Assembly: GCF_964275005.1 (NCBI RefSeq)
Contig: NC_092688.1
Location: 26,734,434 to 26,798,433 of the forward strand
DNA from: Diadema setosum
Lineage: Eukaryota; Echinodermata; Echinoidea; Diadematoida; Diadematidae
Length of the DNA: 64,000 nt
Direction: 5' to 3'
This document shows, in pieces, positions 62,751-64,000 of the stretch. The position numbers and the translations under genes were made by a program. The notes beneath the pieces were generated by a model. The model saw only the letters and a program-made list of their open reading frames with translations. It made no database searches and was not told the origin of the DNA. Within the stretch, counting starts at the first letter, position 1, and each line of letters starts with the position of its first letter.

Positions 62751-64000
62751 ATGTATTTCATTAAGCGTTACCGCAAGTCTGTCTTGGTATTAATGCTTCT
62801 TCTTGGAGTTACGAACGTGGTTTTCATGCTAGTGGTGTATGGGCAGAGAAAAGTTGTTAAAGAAGCGACCAGATCAGGTGATTTCGCCAGGAGTACGTAT
62901 CCACCTCTGCGACGCCACGTTGACGTAGTCACCATAAACCAAGCAAGCCATGTGCCTTATAGTTCCAAAGCTGTCACATCACCCCCATTGCAGGACCAAT
63001 CGACGTCTTTTGATGATATCCGCGTGACATGCGACAACGCCACATACATCATCGCCCTAATAGCATCACTCCCTGAAGATGTCGGGATGAGAAAGGCTAT
63101 CAGGGAGACTTGGGGTCATGCGACATCACGTCAAAGCAAGAGGGTCAAAATTGTCTTCGTTACAGGCACCGGGTCAGCAATTGTTGACCACGTACTGGAG
63201 ACAGAGGCGATGGAATATGGGGATATCTTGCGTGGATCTTTTTTGTATGCTGATAAGGAATGCACCACTCTCCCACTTCTTCTTGGAATACAGTGGGCGA
63301 CAAAAATGTGTTTAACCCACCGTTATATCTATTTTGGTCTCGACAGTACTGTGGTTAACTTCAAGAAAATGATTGAACGGTTAGAGTACTCTGAGAGACA
63401 TGGAATAACAAGTAAGTGTTCTTGGACAGGGAAAATATCAGAAAAGTTTTCTGACGGTAAACCTGCATCCCCTCAAATGCCAGAATCAGATGAGAGTCAT
63501 CCTTTTTGTCCTGATAGAAATGGATATGTGATAGACAGTGGTGCGGGAAACGAATTGACTGAGGTGATCAAAGATCCCTCGGTAGCCCCCAAAGCCCAGG
63601 AACTTTTGCGACACTTAGCGCACGAAAGAGATTGGACATTTGTCATCGACAACGCCTACACTGACACCGAGTTCGTGAAACGCCCATGTGCATTTAGAGC
63701 TATGGTGACCATGAACGGACCTGAGGGTCGAGATGGACTCGTGCAAGCTTGGACCAATCACACTCGTCGGCTTCGGGAGTGTATCAACCCTGACCTGGAC
63801 CTCGTCCTGCCCTCCAACGTTGACAACCGTCTCTATCTGCAAAGGGTTCTTGCCGCCAAGTTTGATAACTATGACATCTGCCACGACAAGTTTAGGGGCA
63901 TCTTCATCATTGCCTTGGTCAACACTCCACCGGAAGCAGGAGAAACGCGAAAAGCTATCAGAAGCACGTGGTGCAAACAGCGCATCATTCTCGGTATGTT
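62751..64000 (+). CDS. GT31 (beta-1,3-galactosyltransferase-like) protein with tandem domains, partial at window end
   Basis: At least 416 codons are open to the window edge. The ATG at 62751 has A at -3 and an in-frame TAG at 62739, so the start is firm. Residues 11-30 are a hydrophobic anchor after a basic N-terminus (type II Golgi topology). The first GT31-like domain begins about residue 99 (IIALIASLPE), followed by RKAIRETWG (114-122), GDILRGSF and LPLLLGIQWATK. Where GT31 enzymes carry the DxD metal site the sequence reads FGLDSTVVN (195-203). Where they carry EDVYVG it reads IDNAYTD (299-305). A second GT31 start follows at residue 383 (GIFIIALVNTPPE), then RKAIRSTWC (400-408). NxT glycosylation sites are at 96 and 336. 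A possible splice donor g|gtatgt lies at 63993/63994, so the second domain may continue in a later exon. The first domain is probably inactive and the second uncertain. Family membership is firm; acceptor sugar and linkage are unknown. Confidence 0.85.
   Translation, partial: MYFIKRYRKSVLVLMLLLGVTNVVFMLVVYGQRKVVKEATRSGDFARSTYPPLRRHVDVVTINQASHVPYSSKAVTSPPLQDQSTSFDDIRVTCDNATYIIALIASLPEDVGMRKAIRETWGHATSRQSKRVKIVFVTGTGSAIVDHVLETEAMEYGDILRGSFLYADKECTTLPLLLGIQWATKMCLTHRYIYFGLDSTVVNFKKMIERLEYSERHGITSKCSWTGKISEKFSDGKPASPQMPESDESHPFCPDRNGYVIDSGAGNELTEVIKDPSVAPKAQELLRHLAHERDWTFVIDNAYTDTEFVKRPCAFRAMVTMNGPEGRDGLVQAWTNHTRRLRECINPDLDLVLPSNVDNRLYLQRVLAAKFDNYDICHDKFRGIFIIALVNTPPEAGETRKAIRSTWCKQRIILGM

Noticed and set aside
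63615-63884. 89-codon minus-strand frame
   Set aside because: Antisense shadow of the GT31 coding region.

Overview
The window looks like intergenic and intronic DNA of a marine invertebrate deuterostome, most likely an echinoderm and possibly a sea urchin. The grounds are AT-rich DNA, short exons in long introns, a very dense load of palindromic mini-transposons, tRNA-derived SINEs, CR1/Jockey-like LINEs, a Penelope-like element, and a foldback element built from 15-bp minisatellite units that resembles the sea-urchin TU family. The species assignment is inference. Very little of the 64 kb encodes host protein.

Host genes: (1) A five-exon short-chain dehydrogenase/reductase (SDR1) lies on the minus strand, 24352 down to 9576. 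It predicts 251 aa, with all joins GT-AG and in frame. (2) A paralogue (SDR2) lies on the minus strand, 54287 down to 49076. It predicts 248 aa with the same five exons and the same splice phases. Both belong to the C-factor/sniffer-type carbonyl-reductase group. They form a head-to-tail pair separated by about 25 kb of repeats. SDR2 keeps the YxxxK catalytic motif; SDR1 has Phe where the catalytic Tyr should be. (3) From 62751 to the window edge on the plus strand runs an open reading frame of at least 416 codons. It encodes a type II Golgi-style glycosyltransferase of family GT31 (beta-1,3-galactosyltransferase-like). It carries two GT31 start motifs in tandem, and the first domain has lost its metal-binding acidic motif.

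Layout: 1-420, end of a possible DNA transposon. 421-9575, mostly unassigned DNA with a SINE (7234-7502) and the first copy of palindromic repeat family A. 9576-24352, SDR1, whose introns hold a 1-kb TIR element, a decayed Penelope-like element, repeat families A, B and C, a nested transposon stack at 18511-19564, a G-rich minisatellite and several hairpins. 24353-49075, SDR1 upstream region and inter-gene spacer with LINE fragments, the TU-like foldback element (31917-33722), a palindromic MITE (34503-34808), a repeat carrying nuclear-receptor DR1 sites (36571-37526) and more A-D family copies. 49076-54287, compact SDR2. 54288-62750, palindrome-rich repeats, a SINE, a minus-strand LINE and a TIR element. 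62751-64000, the GT31 gene.

The two SDR genes probably act on carbonyl or steroid-like substrates in the cytosol; the GT31 protein would act in the Golgi. Nothing in the sequence links them functionally. No rRNA gene, functional tRNA gene or CRISPR array was seen.
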